Shown one piece after another: positions 44,806 through 53,380 of a DNA stretch of 64,000 bases. The stretch lies in NCBI RefSeq assembly GCF_013004645.1, contig NZ_JABEME010000011.1:81848-145847 (forward strand), in the 5' to 3' direction. Within the stretch, counting starts at the first letter, position 1. Each line of letters starts with the position of its first letter. The notes beneath the pieces were generated by a model. The model ran no database searches. It was given only the letters and a program-made list of their open reading frames with translations, and had not been told where the DNA came from. The DNA is from Stenotrophomonas africana. Lineage in GTDB: Bacteria; Pseudomonadota; Gammaproteobacteria; Xanthomonadales; Xanthomonadaceae. Made by a program: the position numbers and the translations under genes.

Positions 44806-46596
44806 TCAGGCGCCGAAGCGCTCGTCGTCCATCGTCATCAGTGGGGCGGCGCCGGACTGGATCGCGGCGGCGTGGCTGAGCGTGCGCGGCAGCACGCGGG
44901 CGAAGTAGAAGCGAGCGGTTTCGCGCTTGCCCTGGGCGAAGGCGGCGCCGTGCGCGCTGGCGTCGGCGGCGGCCACGCTGCGGGCCCACCAGTAAGCCAG
45001 CACCACGTAGCCCGAATAGAACAGGTAGTCGTAGCTGGCCGCGCCCAGTTCGTCCGGATTGCCGGCCGCACGCTGCAGCACGTCCAGGGTCAACTTGCCC
45101 CATTCGGCGGCCTTGGCGCGCAGCGGGCCGATGAACTCGGCCAGCGCTTCGTTGCCCTCGTGTTCCTTGGCGAAGGCTTCGATCTCGGCCAGCATCAGCT
45201 TCAGGCCGGCGCCCTGGCTGGATGCGGTCTTGCGGCCGATCAGGTCCAGCGCCTGGATGCCGGTGGTGCCTTCATACAGCGTAGTGATGCGCGCGTCGCG
45301 GGCCAGCTGTTCCATGCCGTGTTCGCGGATATAGCCGTGGCCACCGAAGCACTGCAGGGCGTTGTAGGTGTTCTCGATGCCCCACTCAGTCTGGCAGGCC
45401 TTGGAGATCGGGGTCAGGAAGCTCACCAGAGTGTCGGCGCGCTCGCGCTCGGCGGCATCCTCGGCGTGATGGGCAACGTCGATCAGGGTGGCGGCGTGCA
45501 GGGCCAGCAGGCGGCTGCCTTCGACCAGCGACTTCACCGTCAGCAGCATGCGACGCACGTCCGGGTGGACCAGAATCGGGTCAGCCGGCTTGTCCGGGAA
45601 CTTGGCGCCGCTGAGGGCGCGCGACTGCAGGCGCTCACGGCTGTACTTCAGCGCGTTCTGGTAAGCACGCTCGGACAGGCCAATGCCCTGCAGGCCGACA
45701 CCCAGGCGCGCAGTGTTCATCATGGTGAACATGGCCTGCAGGCCCTTGTGCGGCTGGCCAACCAGGTAACCCTGCGCGCCATCGAAGTTCATCACGCAGG
45801 TGACCGACCCCTTGATGCCCATCTTGTGCTCGATCGAGCCGCAGCGCAGTGCGTTGCGCTCGCCGACGTTGCCTTCGCGGTCGACCTTGAACTTGGGGGT
45901 GACGAACAGCGAGATGCCCTTGGCGCCCGGAGGGGCGTCGGGCAGCTTGGCCAGCACCAGGTGCACGATGTTGCCGGTCAGGTCGTGCTCGCCGGCGGTG
46001 ATGAAGATCTTGGTGCCGGTGATCGAGTAGCTGCCGTCGGCGTTCGGCTCGGCCTTGGTCTTCAGCAGGCCCAGGTCGGTGCCGCAGTGCGGCTCGGTCA
46101 GGCACATGGTGCCGGTCCAGCGGCCTTCGATCAGCGGCTTGAGGAAGGCGTCGTGCTGCCAGGCCTCGCCGTGCTGCTTCAGTGCTTCGATGGCGCCGTG
46201 CGACAGCAGCGGGAAGTTGCCCCAGGCCAGGTTGGCGGCGTTGATCATTTCGTTGAGCGGCACGCCCAGGGTGTGCGGCAGGCCCTGGCCGCCCAGCTCC
46301 GGCGAGGCGGTCAGGCCGGTCCAGCCACCATCGACGAACTGGTCGTAGGCCTGCTTGAAGCCGGGCGGGGTGGTCACTTCACCGGTGGCCTGGTCGAGCA
46401 CGCAGCCGATCTCGTCGCCGACGCTGTTGAGCGGGGCCAGCACGGTGGCGCTGAAGCGGCCGGCTTCTTCCAGCACGGCATCGACCACATCGGCGGTGGC
46501 GTCGGTGAAGCCCAGGCGGGCGAACAGGGGTTCGACCTTGAGCACGTCGTGCAGGGCGAAACGGAGGTCGGAAAGCGGGGCGGTGTAGCTGCTCAT
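44806..46596 (-). CDS. acyl-CoA dehydrogenase, long form with C-terminal extension (DmdC-like)
   Basis: 596-residue FAD-dependent dehydrogenase that introduces the alpha-beta double bond in acyl-CoA. The N-terminal helical domain, central TEPHCGTDLGLLKTKAE and ITGTKIFITAGEHDL motifs and the catalytic-Glu region QCFGGHGYIREHGMEQLARDARI/LYEGTTGIQALDLIGRK are clear. Beyond the usual 380-residue core it has a C-terminal domain of about 130 residues, as in 3-methylmercaptopropionyl-CoA dehydrogenase-like enzymes. The substrate is not inferable; medium/long-chain fatty acyl-CoA oxidation is equally possible. No beta-oxidation partners adjoin. Confidence 0.9.
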   Translation of the reverse strand: MSSYTAPLSDLRFALHDVLKVEPLFARLGFTDATADVVDAVLEEAGRFSATVLAPLNSVGDEIGCVLDQATGEVTTPPGFKQAYDQFVDGGWTGLTASPELGGQGLPHTLGVPLNEMINAANLAWGNFPLLSHGAIEALKQHGEAWQHDAFLKPLIEGRWTGTMCLTEPHCGTDLGLLKTKAEPNADGSYSITGTKIFITAGEHDLTGNIVHLVLAKLPDAPPGAKGISLFVTPKFKVDREGNVGERNALRCGSIEHKMGIKGSVTCVMNFDGAQGYLVGQPHKGLQAMFTMMNTARLGVGLQGIGLSERAYQNALKYSRERLQSRALSGAKFPDKPADPILVHPDVRRMLLTVKSLVEGSRLLALHAATLIDVAHHAEDAAERERADTLVSFLTPISKACQTEWGIENTYNALQCFGGHGYIREHGMEQLARDARITTLYEGTTGIQALDLIGRKTASSQGAGLKLMLAEIEAFAKEHEGNEALAEFIGPLRAKAAEWGKLTLDVLQRAAGNPDELGAASYDYLFYSGYVVLAYWWARSVAAADASAHGAAFAQGKRETARFYFARVLPRTLSHAAAIQSGAAPLMTMDDERFGA

Positions 46597-46660
46597 CGGT
46601 ACGTCTCGATTTGATCAGGGCAGGGGAGAGCGGCGCCAGGCGCCGCCGCGGAAAGTGGGG

Positions 46661-47137
46661 TCAGCGCAGCACGCCGGGCAGGCCCGGGGCCTGGTTGAGG
46701 GTGCTGCGGCTGCTGATGTCGAAGCTGCGCTGCTTCTTTTCCTGCGGCGTGGCCGCCACCGTTCCCTTCAGGCCATAGGCCAGGGTACGGTTGCCGGCCA
46801 GCGCGTCGGCCACCACCAGGCGTGCGGCCGAGCTGGGCACGAGTTCGACATTGATGACGTCGGCCGAGGTGCCGCCGATGGAGATGCCGGGCTTGGCCAG
46901 CAGCGTGCCGGCGTCGCTGTCGCCGACGGTCAATGCCAGCGCGACGTCATCGAAGGTCATGGGCATGGAGCTGTAGTTCTGCAGGCGCAGGGCCACGGTC
47001 CAGTTGCCGTCGGCGCGCACGGTCAGCTGTTGCAGGCTGGCCGCCGGTTCCGAAACACGCTTGACGATGCCGTTGTTGCAGGCAACAAGGGCGAGGGTGC
47101 ACAGGACGATCAAGGCGGTACGGAAACGGGGGAGCAT
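46661..47137 (-). CDS. LEA type 2 family lipoprotein
   Basis: 158 residues, lipobox LALVAC (Cys20). The mature region LQQLTVRADGNWTVALRLQNYSSMPMTFDDVALALTV fits the LEA2/WHy immunoglobulin-like fold found in bacterial periplasmic lipoproteins. Likely anchored to a membrane and facing the periplasm; role unknown, related proteins are linked to stress tolerance. Start ATG at 47137. Confidence 0.78.
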   Translation of the reverse strand: MLPRFRTALIVLCTLALVACNNGIVKRVSEPAASLQQLTVRADGNWTVALRLQNYSSMPMTFDDVALALTVGDSDAGTLLAKPGISIGGTSADVINVELVPSSAARLVVADALAGNRTLAYGLKGTVAATPQEKKQRSFDISSRSTLNQAPGLPGVLR

Positions 47138-47300
47138 GGGCGCAGGTCCTCTGGAGGGGGTGCGTTGGATAAGCATACTACGGCGTATGGTCGTTTGGAT
47201 CGCCTGTGGCGACCCGTCGCAGAGGGTAGCGCGTGAAGATGGCGGCCGGGCGTGCGCGGCGCCGGATCGGGCGCGTGTGGCGCGCCGAATGCGGGGCGGT

Positions 47301-47852
47301 TCAGTTGGCGGGCATGTCGCGCAGCGGGGCCATCAGGCGCAGCGGCTTGAGGTCGTAGCCCATGGCTTCGGCTTTTTCTTTCAGCTGTTCGAATCGGGCG
47401 CGATCCATTTCCGGCAGGCGCGAAAGAATCCACAGGTACTTTCGATCGGGTTCGCCGACCAACGCCCACTGATAGTCCGGGTCCAGTGCCAGCACCCAGT
47501 AGTCGGCCCAGACCAGCGGCACCCAGCTCAGCCAGTCCGGCACGAAGCGCACCTGCAGTTGGCCGGGATGACCGGCAACCGGGCGTGCTACGCCTTCAGC
47601 AACCACACGTTCTCCGTCGCCGTTGCGGCAGGCGTTGGTGACACTGATGCGGCCATCGCGGCGCAGCCCGTAGTTGGCGGTGATTTCGCCAACGCACTGC
47701 TTCTGGAACGACACCGGAAGATGCGCGATCTCGTGCCACTGGCCGGCATAGCGATCGATGTCCAGCGCATCGACCGCGCGCACCGGCTCGGCGGCGATCA
47801 CCGGCAGGGCGGCCAGCAGCAGGCAGGCGAGCAGGGCGGGGCGCAGAGGCAT
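47301..47852 (-). CDS. lipocalin-family protein (Blc-like)
   Basis: 183 residues with an N-terminal signal peptide (MPLRPALLACLLLAALPVIAA). The lipocalin GxW motif is in DIDRYAGQWHEIAHLP, and YWVLALDPDYQWALVGEPDRKYLWILSR is the second conserved region of bacterial lipocalins. Unlike E. coli Blc there is no clear lipobox at the cleavage site, so it is probably soluble in the periplasm. Binds lipids or other hydrophobic ligands. ATG at 47852; the longer frame runs into tRNA and is rejected. Confidence 0.9.
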   Translation of the reverse strand: MPLRPALLACLLLAALPVIAAEPVRAVDALDIDRYAGQWHEIAHLPVSFQKQCVGEITANYGLRRDGRISVTNACRNGDGERVVAEGVARPVAGHPGQLQVRFVPDWLSWVPLVWADYWVLALDPDYQWALVGEPDRKYLWILSRLPEMDRARFEQLKEKAEAMGYDLKPLRLMAPLRDMPAN

Positions 47853-47954
47853 CGGCAGGCTCCAGGCAGGAGTCTGGAGCGTAGGTGTCGCCGCGCGTGC
47901 CGGTGTAAATGTTTCGTCAACCGGGCGGTGTGGCTGCCGCTTGCGCGGAGCGCG

Positions 47955-47988
47955 AACAAAAAAAGACCTGCATTTCTGCAGGTCTCTG
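47955..47988 (-). terminator. terminator after tRNA-Phe copy 2
   Basis: On the minus strand AGACCTGCA-gaaa-TGCAGGTCT is followed by TTTTTTT (47957 and below). Strong intrinsic terminator 5 bp after the tRNA. Confidence 0.9.
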
Positions 47989-47992
47989 AAGA

Positions 47993-48068
47993 TGGTGGCC
48001 GAAGACGGAATCGAACCGCCGACACGGGGATTTTCAATCCCCTGCTCTACCAACTGAGCTACTCGGCC
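47993..48068 (-). tRNA. tRNA-Phe (GAA), downstream copy
   Basis: 76-nt cloverleaf with encoded CCA; anticodon stem GGGGA/TCCCC and loop TTGAAAA, anticodon GAA. Acceptor GGCCGAG pairs with TTCGGCC. Identical to the copy at 48142-48217. Confidence 0.97.
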
Positions 48069-48104
48069 AAATTGTGTGGCAACCGTGATCAAACCCGGTT
48101 TCCG

Positions 48105-48135
48105 GAAAAAAAAGACCCGCATTTCTGCAGGCCTT
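48105..48135 (-). terminator. terminator-like hairpin between the tRNA-Phe genes
   Basis: Minus strand GGCCTGCA-gaaa-TGCGGGTC with two wobble pairs, followed by TTTTTTTT. It is a diverged copy of the terminator after the other tRNA-Phe, showing that the duplication included the terminator. Confidence 0.75.
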
Positions 48136-48141
48136 CGAAAG

Positions 48142-48217
48142 TGGTGGCCGAAGACGGAATCGAACCGCCGACACGGGGATTTTCAATCCCCTGCTCTACC
48201 AACTGAGCTACTCGGCC
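48142..48217 (-). tRNA. tRNA-Phe (GAA), upstream copy
   Basis: 76-nt tRNA, same sequence as 47993-48068. The repeated unit (tRNA plus terminator) is about 149 bp. Promoter candidate at 48257-48285. Confidence 0.97.
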
Positions 48218-48256
48218 ACATGTTTCGTTGCAGCGAGGTCGCTGCCAAGGATGCGT

Positions 48257-48285
48257 ATATTACGGAGGTCGGCTGCCTTCGGCAA
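48257..48285 (-). promoter_or_regulatory. sigma70-type promoter of tRNA-Phe
   Basis: Reading leftward: TTGCCG (48285-48280), 17 bp, TAATAT (48262-48257), about 40 bp before the upstream tRNA-Phe. The rest of the 334-bp gap up to 48551 shows no gene. Confidence 0.65.
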
Positions 48286-48551
48286 GCGTTTTGCCAGGAT
48301 TTCTTCACATTGCCGTCTGCGCGCTCGCAAGTGCTTGATCCTCCGTCGTGGGGCGGGGCGGGGCCAATCGATCATGGTCTGCGGTGGAAATCAGCAGGTC
48401 GCCGCAATCGCCAAAGCTGCAGGGGCAAGGGCTGCGCCGGACAAGCGCGGGTCCGGGCAATGGAACGCTGTTTTCGTGGCCGCCATCGGGGAACGCCGCA
48501 GCGTAGTGTCGGCAGTCCTTTCCCGATGCTGGCAACAGCAGAGACCTGGCC

Positions 48552-49577
48552 ATGTCCGATTCCTCCACCACCTCCCGTATCGTGCTGGCGTCGCGTCCGC
48601 AGGGGGCGCCGGGTGCGGCCAACTTCCGCTTGGAACAGGCAGCGTTGTCGGCACTGGCCGGTGGCGAGGTGCTGCTGCGCAACCGGTATCTGTCGCTGGA
48701 CCCGTACATGCGTGGGCGCATGGACGAGGGCCCGTCGTACGCCCCGCCGGTGGCGGTGGGCGCGGTGATGGAAGGGCAGACCGTGGCCGAGGTGCTGCAA
48801 TCCAACGCCGAGGGCGTAGCCGCAGGTGAGCTGGTGCTGGCGCCGGGTGGCTGGCAGACCCACGCGGTGCTGCCGGCCAAGGCATTGGGGCGCCGCCTGG
48901 ACCCCTCCGGACTGCCGCTGAGTACCGCGCTGGGCGTGTATGGCATGCCCGGCTTCACCGCCTATTCCAGCCTGCATGAGATCGCCCGCCTGAAGCCGGG
49001 CGAGACGCTGGTGGTCGCCGCCGCGACCGGGCCGGTGGGCGCGACCGTAGCCCAGCTGGCCAAGCTGCAGGGCGCGCGCGTGGTCGCCATCGCCGGTGGC
49101 GAAGCCAAGCGCGCCTATCTGCAGACGCTGGGGGTGGACGTGGCACTGGATCATCGCGCCGCTGATTTCGTCGTGCAGCTGCGCGCGGCGGTGCCCGCGG
49201 GTATCGACGTGTATTTCGAGAACGTGGGCGGCCATGTGCTGGATGCCGTGCTGCCGCTGCTCAACGACTTCGCCCGCATTCCGGTGTGCGGCACCATCGC
49301 CACCTACAACGAGCGCGGCGTCGAGCAGCCCGGCCCGGACCGGTTGCCCGCACTGTTCAGCCAGATCCTGCGCCAGCGCCTGACCGTGCGTGGTTTCATC
49401 GTGCACGACTTCATCCACCTGTGGCCGGATTTCGAGCGCGAGATGCCGCAGTGGCTGCGCGACGGCCGCATCCAGTACCGCGAGGATGTGGTGGAAGGGC
49501 TGGAGAATGCGCCGGAGGCGTTCTTCGGGCTGTTGCAGGGGCGCAACTTCGGCAAGCTGGTGGTGAAGCTGGATTGA
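48552..49577 (+). CDS. NADP-dependent MDR oxidoreductase (CurA/leukotriene B4 dehydrogenase-like)
   Basis: 341 residues of the medium-chain dehydrogenase/reductase superfamily without catalytic zinc. LSLDPYMRGRMDEG at the N-terminus and the nucleotide-binding AAATGPVGATVAQLAKLQGARVVAIAGG (with AxxGxxG-type turn) followed by YFENVGGHVLDAVLP are hallmarks of the group that reduces alpha,beta-unsaturated ketones or aldehydes. The exact substrate is unknown. Monocistronic, with two palindromic repeats immediately downstream. Confidence 0.9.
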   Translation: MSDSSTTSRIVLASRPQGAPGAANFRLEQAALSALAGGEVLLRNRYLSLDPYMRGRMDEGPSYAPPVAVGAVMEGQTVAEVLQSNAEGVAAGELVLAPGGWQTHAVLPAKALGRRLDPSGLPLSTALGVYGMPGFTAYSSLHEIARLKPGETLVVAAATGPVGATVAQLAKLQGARVVAIAGGEAKRAYLQTLGVDVALDHRAADFVVQLRAAVPAGIDVYFENVGGHVLDAVLPLLNDFARIPVCGTIATYNERGVEQPGPDRLPALFSQILRQRLTVRGFIVHDFIHLWPDFEREMPQWLRDGRIQYREDVVEGLENAPEAFFGLLQGRNFGKLVVKLD

Positions 49578-49589
49578 GGGCTTGGCGGT

Positions 49590-49648
49590 GTGCCGACCAA
49601 GGTCGGCACCTACCGGAAGCTGAGCGTGCCGACCAAGGTCGGCACCCA
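49590..49648. repeat. two direct copies of a SMAG-type palindrome
   Basis: GTGCCGACCAAGGTCGGCACCTAC (49590-49613) and GTGCCGACCAAGGTCGGCACCCAC (49626-49649), direct repeats each able to form a hairpin, between the convergent oxidoreductase and Ada-like genes; the arrangement suits a transcription terminator. Confidence 0.75.
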
Positions 49649-49663
49649 CTTCAGGCAGTCGAG

Positions 49664-50506
49664 TCAGGCAGTCGAGGCCTTTTCCCGGCGCAGCAGTTCG
49701 CGCTTGCGCGCCACGCCCCAGGCATAGCCGGACAGGTCGCCGTCGCGGCGCACCACGCGGTGGCAGGGGACTGCCACCGCCAGCGGGTTGCTTGCGCATG
49801 CGCGTGCCACCGCACGACTCGAGCGTGGCGCACCGATACGCGCAGCGACATCCGCATACGACGCGGTCTGCCCGCGCGGAATCTGCTGCAGTGCCTGCCA
49901 CACCCGTTGCTGGAATGCGGTGCCGCGGATGTCCAGCGGCAGCGTGGCGCCCCGCGAGGGATCCTCGACCAGGCCCACGACCTGCGCCACCAGTTGCTCA
50001 TAGCCCTGGTCGGCACCGACCAGTTCGGCCTGGCGGAAGCGTTGCTGCAATGACTGCAGCAGCGTCTCCGGATCGTCGCCGAGCAGGATCGCGACCACGC
50101 CGGTCCCGCTGCTGGCCACCAGCACGCTGCCCAGTGAACTTTCGGCAAGCGCGAAGTGGATGACTTCGCCGCGACCACCTGCGCGCCATTGCTTGGGCGT
50201 CATGCCCAGCAACTTCGGTGCGTTCTCGTAGAAGCGCCCGCTGGAACCGAAGCCGGCATCGTGGAAGGCGTCGGTGATGCGTTCCTGCTGTTCCAGCCCG
50301 GTGCGCAGGCGATCGGCGCGCAGCGCGGCGGCGTATTGCTTCGGGGTCAGCCCGGTGGCCTGTTTGAACAGGCGGTGCAGCCGGGTCGGGCTGCAGCCGG
50401 CGATGTCGGCCAGTTCCTGCAGTGAGGGTTCGTCGAGGCTGGTCTGCAGGTGGCGGCAGACCCGTTCGACGCGGGCATCGAGGGCGGTGGTGGCGGTACT
50501 GTCCAT
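49664..50506 (-). CDS. AraC-type regulator fused to O6-methylguanine-DNA methyltransferase (Ada lacking the N-terminal domain)
   Basis: 280 residues. An AraC-type HTH region comes first (ELADIAGCSPTRLHRLFKQATG; ITDAFHDAGFGSSGRFYENAP), then an Ogt domain with the alkyl-acceptor Cys248 in AVAVPCHRVVRRDGDLSG. The Ada-type N-terminal zinc domain that takes methyl groups from phosphotriesters is missing; translation from ATG 50506 starts directly with the HTH. It can repair O6-alkylguanine; whether it also acts as a methylation-triggered activator is uncertain. Divergent from the SDR gene. Confidence 0.88.
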   Translation of the reverse strand: MDSTATTALDARVERVCRHLQTSLDEPSLQELADIAGCSPTRLHRLFKQATGLTPKQYAAALRADRLRTGLEQQERITDAFHDAGFGSSGRFYENAPKLLGMTPKQWRAGGRGEVIHFALAESSLGSVLVASSGTGVVAILLGDDPETLLQSLQQRFRQAELVGADQGYEQLVAQVVGLVEDPSRGATLPLDIRGTAFQQRVWQALQQIPRGQTASYADVAARIGAPRSSRAVARACASNPLAVAVPCHRVVRRDGDLSGYAWGVARKRELLRREKASTA

Positions 50507-50638
50507 GGCCGGATTCTGGCACGCGCCGGTTCTGCGGAAACTCCGTTTCCTGCACCGACGGGCCAGGCCCGGAAACGGAGTGTTGGCAGGCCGAAGGCGC
50601 GGCATCGTGGCGGCCACTTCACAACCGGCACCACGACC

Positions 50639-51400
50639 ATGCGCCTGAACAACAAGATCGCTCTCATCACCGGTGCCAGCGCTGGCATTGGCCGCGCCAG
50701 CGCCCTGCGCTTTGCTGCCGAAGGGGCAAGGCTGGTGCTCAACGCGCGGCGACCGGAGCCGCTGCAGGCGCTGGCCGAGCAGATTCGCGCCGCCGGTGGC
50801 GAAGCCGTGGTGCATGCCGCTGACGTGGCCGATCCGGGCACGGCGCAGGCGCTGGTCGATCTGGCCCAGCGGTCATTCGGCGGCCTGGACATCGCCCTCA
50901 ACAATGCCGGCATGCTCGGCCCGGGCATGCCGGCGGCGGAGTTCCCGGTGGACGCCTGGCGCGAAGTGATGGCGACCAATCTGGATGCGGCCTTCCATGC
51001 GGCACGCGCGCAGTTGCCGGCACTGCTGGCGCGCGGTGGCGGCTCGCTGGTGTTCGTCGGCACCTTCGTCGGCCACACCGTGGGATTCCCGGGCATGGCG
51101 GCCTATGCGTCAAGCAAGGCCGGGCTGGTCGGCCTGAGCCAGGTGATCGCTGCCGAATACGGCGCGCACGGCGTGCGCAGCAACGTGCTGCTGCCTGGTG
51201 GCACCGATACCGAGATGGGCCGGCAGGCGGCACCGACCGGCGATGCCCGCGACTTCGTGCGCTCGCTGCACGCGCTCAAGCGCATGGCCGAGCCGGAGGA
51301 GATCGCCAACGCGGCGCTGTTCCTGGCCAGCGACGAAAGCAGTTTCGTTACCGGCACCGCGATGCGCGTGGAGGGCGGGGTGTCGATCACCCGTACCTGA
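50639..51400 (+). CDS. SDR-family oxidoreductase
   Basis: 253 residues of the classical short-chain dehydrogenase/reductase fold. Cofactor motif TGASAGIG at 11-18, NNAG at 88-91, catalytic YASSK at 156-160 and the C-terminal LASDESSFVTGTAMRVEGG. The position usually holding the catalytic serine (about residue 142-143) shows GTF, so a threonine may replace it. NAD(P)-dependent; substrate unknown. Divergent from the Ada-like gene, whose start is 132 bp away. Confidence 0.92.
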   Translation: MRLNNKIALITGASAGIGRASALRFAAEGARLVLNARRPEPLQALAEQIRAAGGEAVVHAADVADPGTAQALVDLAQRSFGGLDIALNNAGMLGPGMPAAEFPVDAWREVMATNLDAAFHAARAQLPALLARGGGSLVFVGTFVGHTVGFPGMAAYASSKAGLVGLSQVIAAEYGAHGVRSNVLLPGGTDTEMGRQAAPTGDARDFVRSLHALKRMAEPEEIANAALFLASDESSFVTGTAMRVEGGVSITRT

Positions 51401-51406
51401 GCGGGC

Positions 51407-51892
51407 TCACGAGCGTGGCGCGTAGCGGATGCCGCTGCTGGCCATGAAGCCTTTCGGATCGAAACGGGCCCAGGCTTCGCCCCAGTCGAAGCGGGCGAGG
51501 CCGCCGGTCAGTTTGCGCCCCAGTGCCGTGGCCAAGATGCGGCGCATGAAAGCGACTTCGGCATCGATCGCGGCCTGGGTCGGCCAGCCGTCTTCCAGCG
51601 GCGCACCAGGCAGACTGACACCCATTGCCACCATGTCGAGCTGTTGCCCGTGGAAGCACAGGCTGATGCCAGCGGGTGCACCGCCCAGGCTGAGCCGGTG
51701 CAGGCTGAGCCAGTGATAACCGGTGCCGACATCGCGCTCCCCTCGCACCAGGGCGGCGAAGGCGACGCTCGCTTCATCCCGGGACAGGGTGGGGCCGATC
51801 AGCGTCGGCAGATTGCCGAGCTGGATGCTGCCGTCGGTCGCATCGAGGAGCATCGGCAACGCGTGCGCTGCGTGCTGGGCAGGAGAGGGCAT
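51407..51892 (-). CDS. hypothetical conserved protein
   Basis: 161 residues from ATG 51892 (MPSPAQHAAHALPMLLDATDG). Mixed alpha/beta with no signal peptide; segments such as GISLCFHGQQLDMVAMGVS and FDPKGFMASSGIRY. I do not recognise the family. It converges with the SDR gene, whose stop is 6 bp away. The frame extends upstream to 52003 without protein character. Confidence 0.7.
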   Translation of the reverse strand: MPSPAQHAAHALPMLLDATDGSIQLGNLPTLIGPTLSRDEASVAFAALVRGERDVGTGYHWLSLHRLSLGGAPAGISLCFHGQQLDMVAMGVSLPGAPLEDGWPTQAAIDAEVAFMRRILATALGRKLTGGLARFDWGEAWARFDPKGFMASSGIRYAPRS

Positions 51893-52052
51893 GTCATACC
51901 GGTGGGCGTGGTGCCTCGGATTCTGGCTGCGCGGGGGCCGCGGCGGCAAGCCAGTGCCTGCACATGGCGTTGGCACGGGACTGACCTGCGGCTTACCCGG
52001 CAACCTCTAGCGTGGTGGGCAACGCAGGCCCGCCGCCGGCGTGGAGATTTCA

Positions 52053-52223
52053 ATGAACGAGCGAGACAAGGATCAGGCCCCGAAGCAGGGCGTGCAGGAA
52101 AGCCGCCAGGACAGGAAGCAGGACGATGTGGCCAAGCAGCGGCCCGGGCAGCGTGATCAACAGGTGCGCGATGCGCACTCGCGCAGCCCGCGGCGCAAGG
52201 ACGGTGACCAGGAGCCGGCCTGA
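52053..52223 (+). CDS. small hydrophilic disordered protein
   Basis: 56 residues starting MNERDKDQAPKQGVQESRQD. Almost half the residues are charged (Lys, Arg, Asp, Glu) and a further fifth Gln, with no hydrophobic core, so it should be unfolded. GTGGAGATTTCA provides a ribosome site. Such hydrophilin-like proteins are sometimes linked to desiccation or osmotic stress; that is inference. Confidence 0.6.
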   Translation: MNERDKDQAPKQGVQESRQDRKQDDVAKQRPGQRDQQVRDAHSRSPRRKDGDQEPA

Positions 52224-52240
52224 GTTGCGGACGCTGAAAA

Positions 52241-52275
52241 GAAAAACCCGCAGATCGCAGGGATCTACGGGTTCT
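52241..52275 (-). terminator. terminator after tRNA-Ala
   Basis: Minus strand: AACCCGTAGATC-cctgc-GATCTGCGGGTT followed by TTTCTTTT. The stem is 12 bp with one mismatch pair (T/G). It can also serve the convergent small gene at 52053. Confidence 0.88.
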
Positions 52276-52284
52276 TCTGGATAG

Positions 52285-52360
<76 letters not shown>

Positions 52361-52373
52361 ACGGCAGGCTTTC

Positions 52374-52402
52374 AGTGTAGCGCTGCCTGCCGGGCTTGCC
52401 AA
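52374..52402 (-). promoter_or_regulatory. sigma70-type promoter of tRNA-Ala
   Basis: Reading leftward: TTGGCA (52402-52397), 17 bp, TACACT (52379-52374), 14 bp before the tRNA 5' end. Confidence 0.75.
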
Positions 52403-52453
52403 GCGCCGGGCCGGGACGGCGGCTGGCGTGGATCTGCCACCGTCCCGGCCGCG

Positions 52454-53380
52454 TCAGGTCAGGGCCTGGCGCAGCAGATCCCCCGCGCGCTGTACCGCTA
52501 CGCCGGTGGAAACAGCCACGCCTTGCAGATGGATGCAGGCGTGGATCATTCCGGGCAACCGCTCGAGCGTGCAGCCGATACCTGCCGCCTGCAGCCGCCG
52601 CGCATACTGCTCGGCCTCGTCACGCAGTGGGTCGTACTCACAGCTGAGCACGGAGGCCGGCGCCAGTCCCCGCAGGTCGGTTGCGTGGGCGGGCGAGGCC
52701 AGTGCCAGCGGCGGATCCAGATCACCAAGATAGCCCTTCCAGCAGCGCCGCATCAGTTCGGCGCTGAGGTAGTAGCCACTGGCGTACTCGCGGTAGGAAT
52801 CGCTGCCCATGCCGGCATCCAGCGCCGGGTACAGCAGCAGCTGGTGGCATGGTTGTGGCAGCCCCCGTTCGCGCAGCAGCAGGCAGCAGGCGGTGGCGAG
52901 GTTGCCACCGGCGCTGTCGCCACCGATCGCCAGCCGCTGTGGGTCCAGGCCAAGGCGCTCGGCGTTGTCCTGCAGCCACTGCCAGGCGTCGGCGACGTCA
53001 TGCAGTGGAACCGGGAACGGATGTTCCGGCGCCAGCCGGTAGCCCACGGCGACAATCACGCAGCCGCCGGCATTGGCCAAGGCGCGGCAGGGACCGTCGT
53101 AGACCGCCAGCGAACACTGGAACCAGCCGCCGCCGTGGGCGAACAGCAGGGCCGGCGCCGGTCCATCGGGCAGCCCTTCCGGTGTGTAAAGGCGGACTTC
53201 CAATGCATGCCCGTCGCGTGGGATCACCGTGTGCTCGATCACGCGTGCAACCGGCTGCGGCGCCCCCTGCAGCGTCGGCAGCGCACCCTCGCTGATCGCA
53301 CGCAGTTCCCGCAGGTCGTCGGGCAATGGCTGCGACGCCACGGCGTCGACGAACTGCTGCAGCGCCGGTTCAAGCTGCAT
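52454..53380 (-). CDS. alpha/beta hydrolase of the hormone-sensitive-lipase family
   Basis: 308 residues. The oxyanion-hole motif HGGGW (82-86) and nucleophile motif GDSAGG with S156 mark the HSL/esterase family IV; a late LSCEYDPLRDEAEQYARRL gives the catalytic Asp and PGMIHACIHL the His. Hydrolyses short acyl esters. ATG at 53380 lies inside the end of the preceding hydrolase (11-bp overlap), so the two are co-transcribed and coupled. Confidence 0.92.
   Translation of the reverse strand: MQLEPALQQFVDAVASQPLPDDLRELRAISEGALPTLQGAPQPVARVIEHTVIPRDGHALEVRLYTPEGLPDGPAPALLFAHGGGWFQCSLAVYDGPCRALANAGGCVIVAVGYRLAPEHPFPVPLHDVADAWQWLQDNAERLGLDPQRLAIGGDSAGGNLATACCLLLRERGLPQPCHQLLLYPALDAGMGSDSYREYASGYYLSAELMRRCWKGYLGDLDPPLALASPAHATDLRGLAPASVLSCEYDPLRDEAEQYARRLQAAGIGCTLERLPGMIHACIHLQGVAVSTGVAVQRAGDLLRQALT

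Noticed and set aside
47853..48122. N-terminal extension of the lipocalin through the tRNA-Phe gene
   Set aside because: The frame only reads through tRNA and terminator sequence; the signal peptide begins at 47852.
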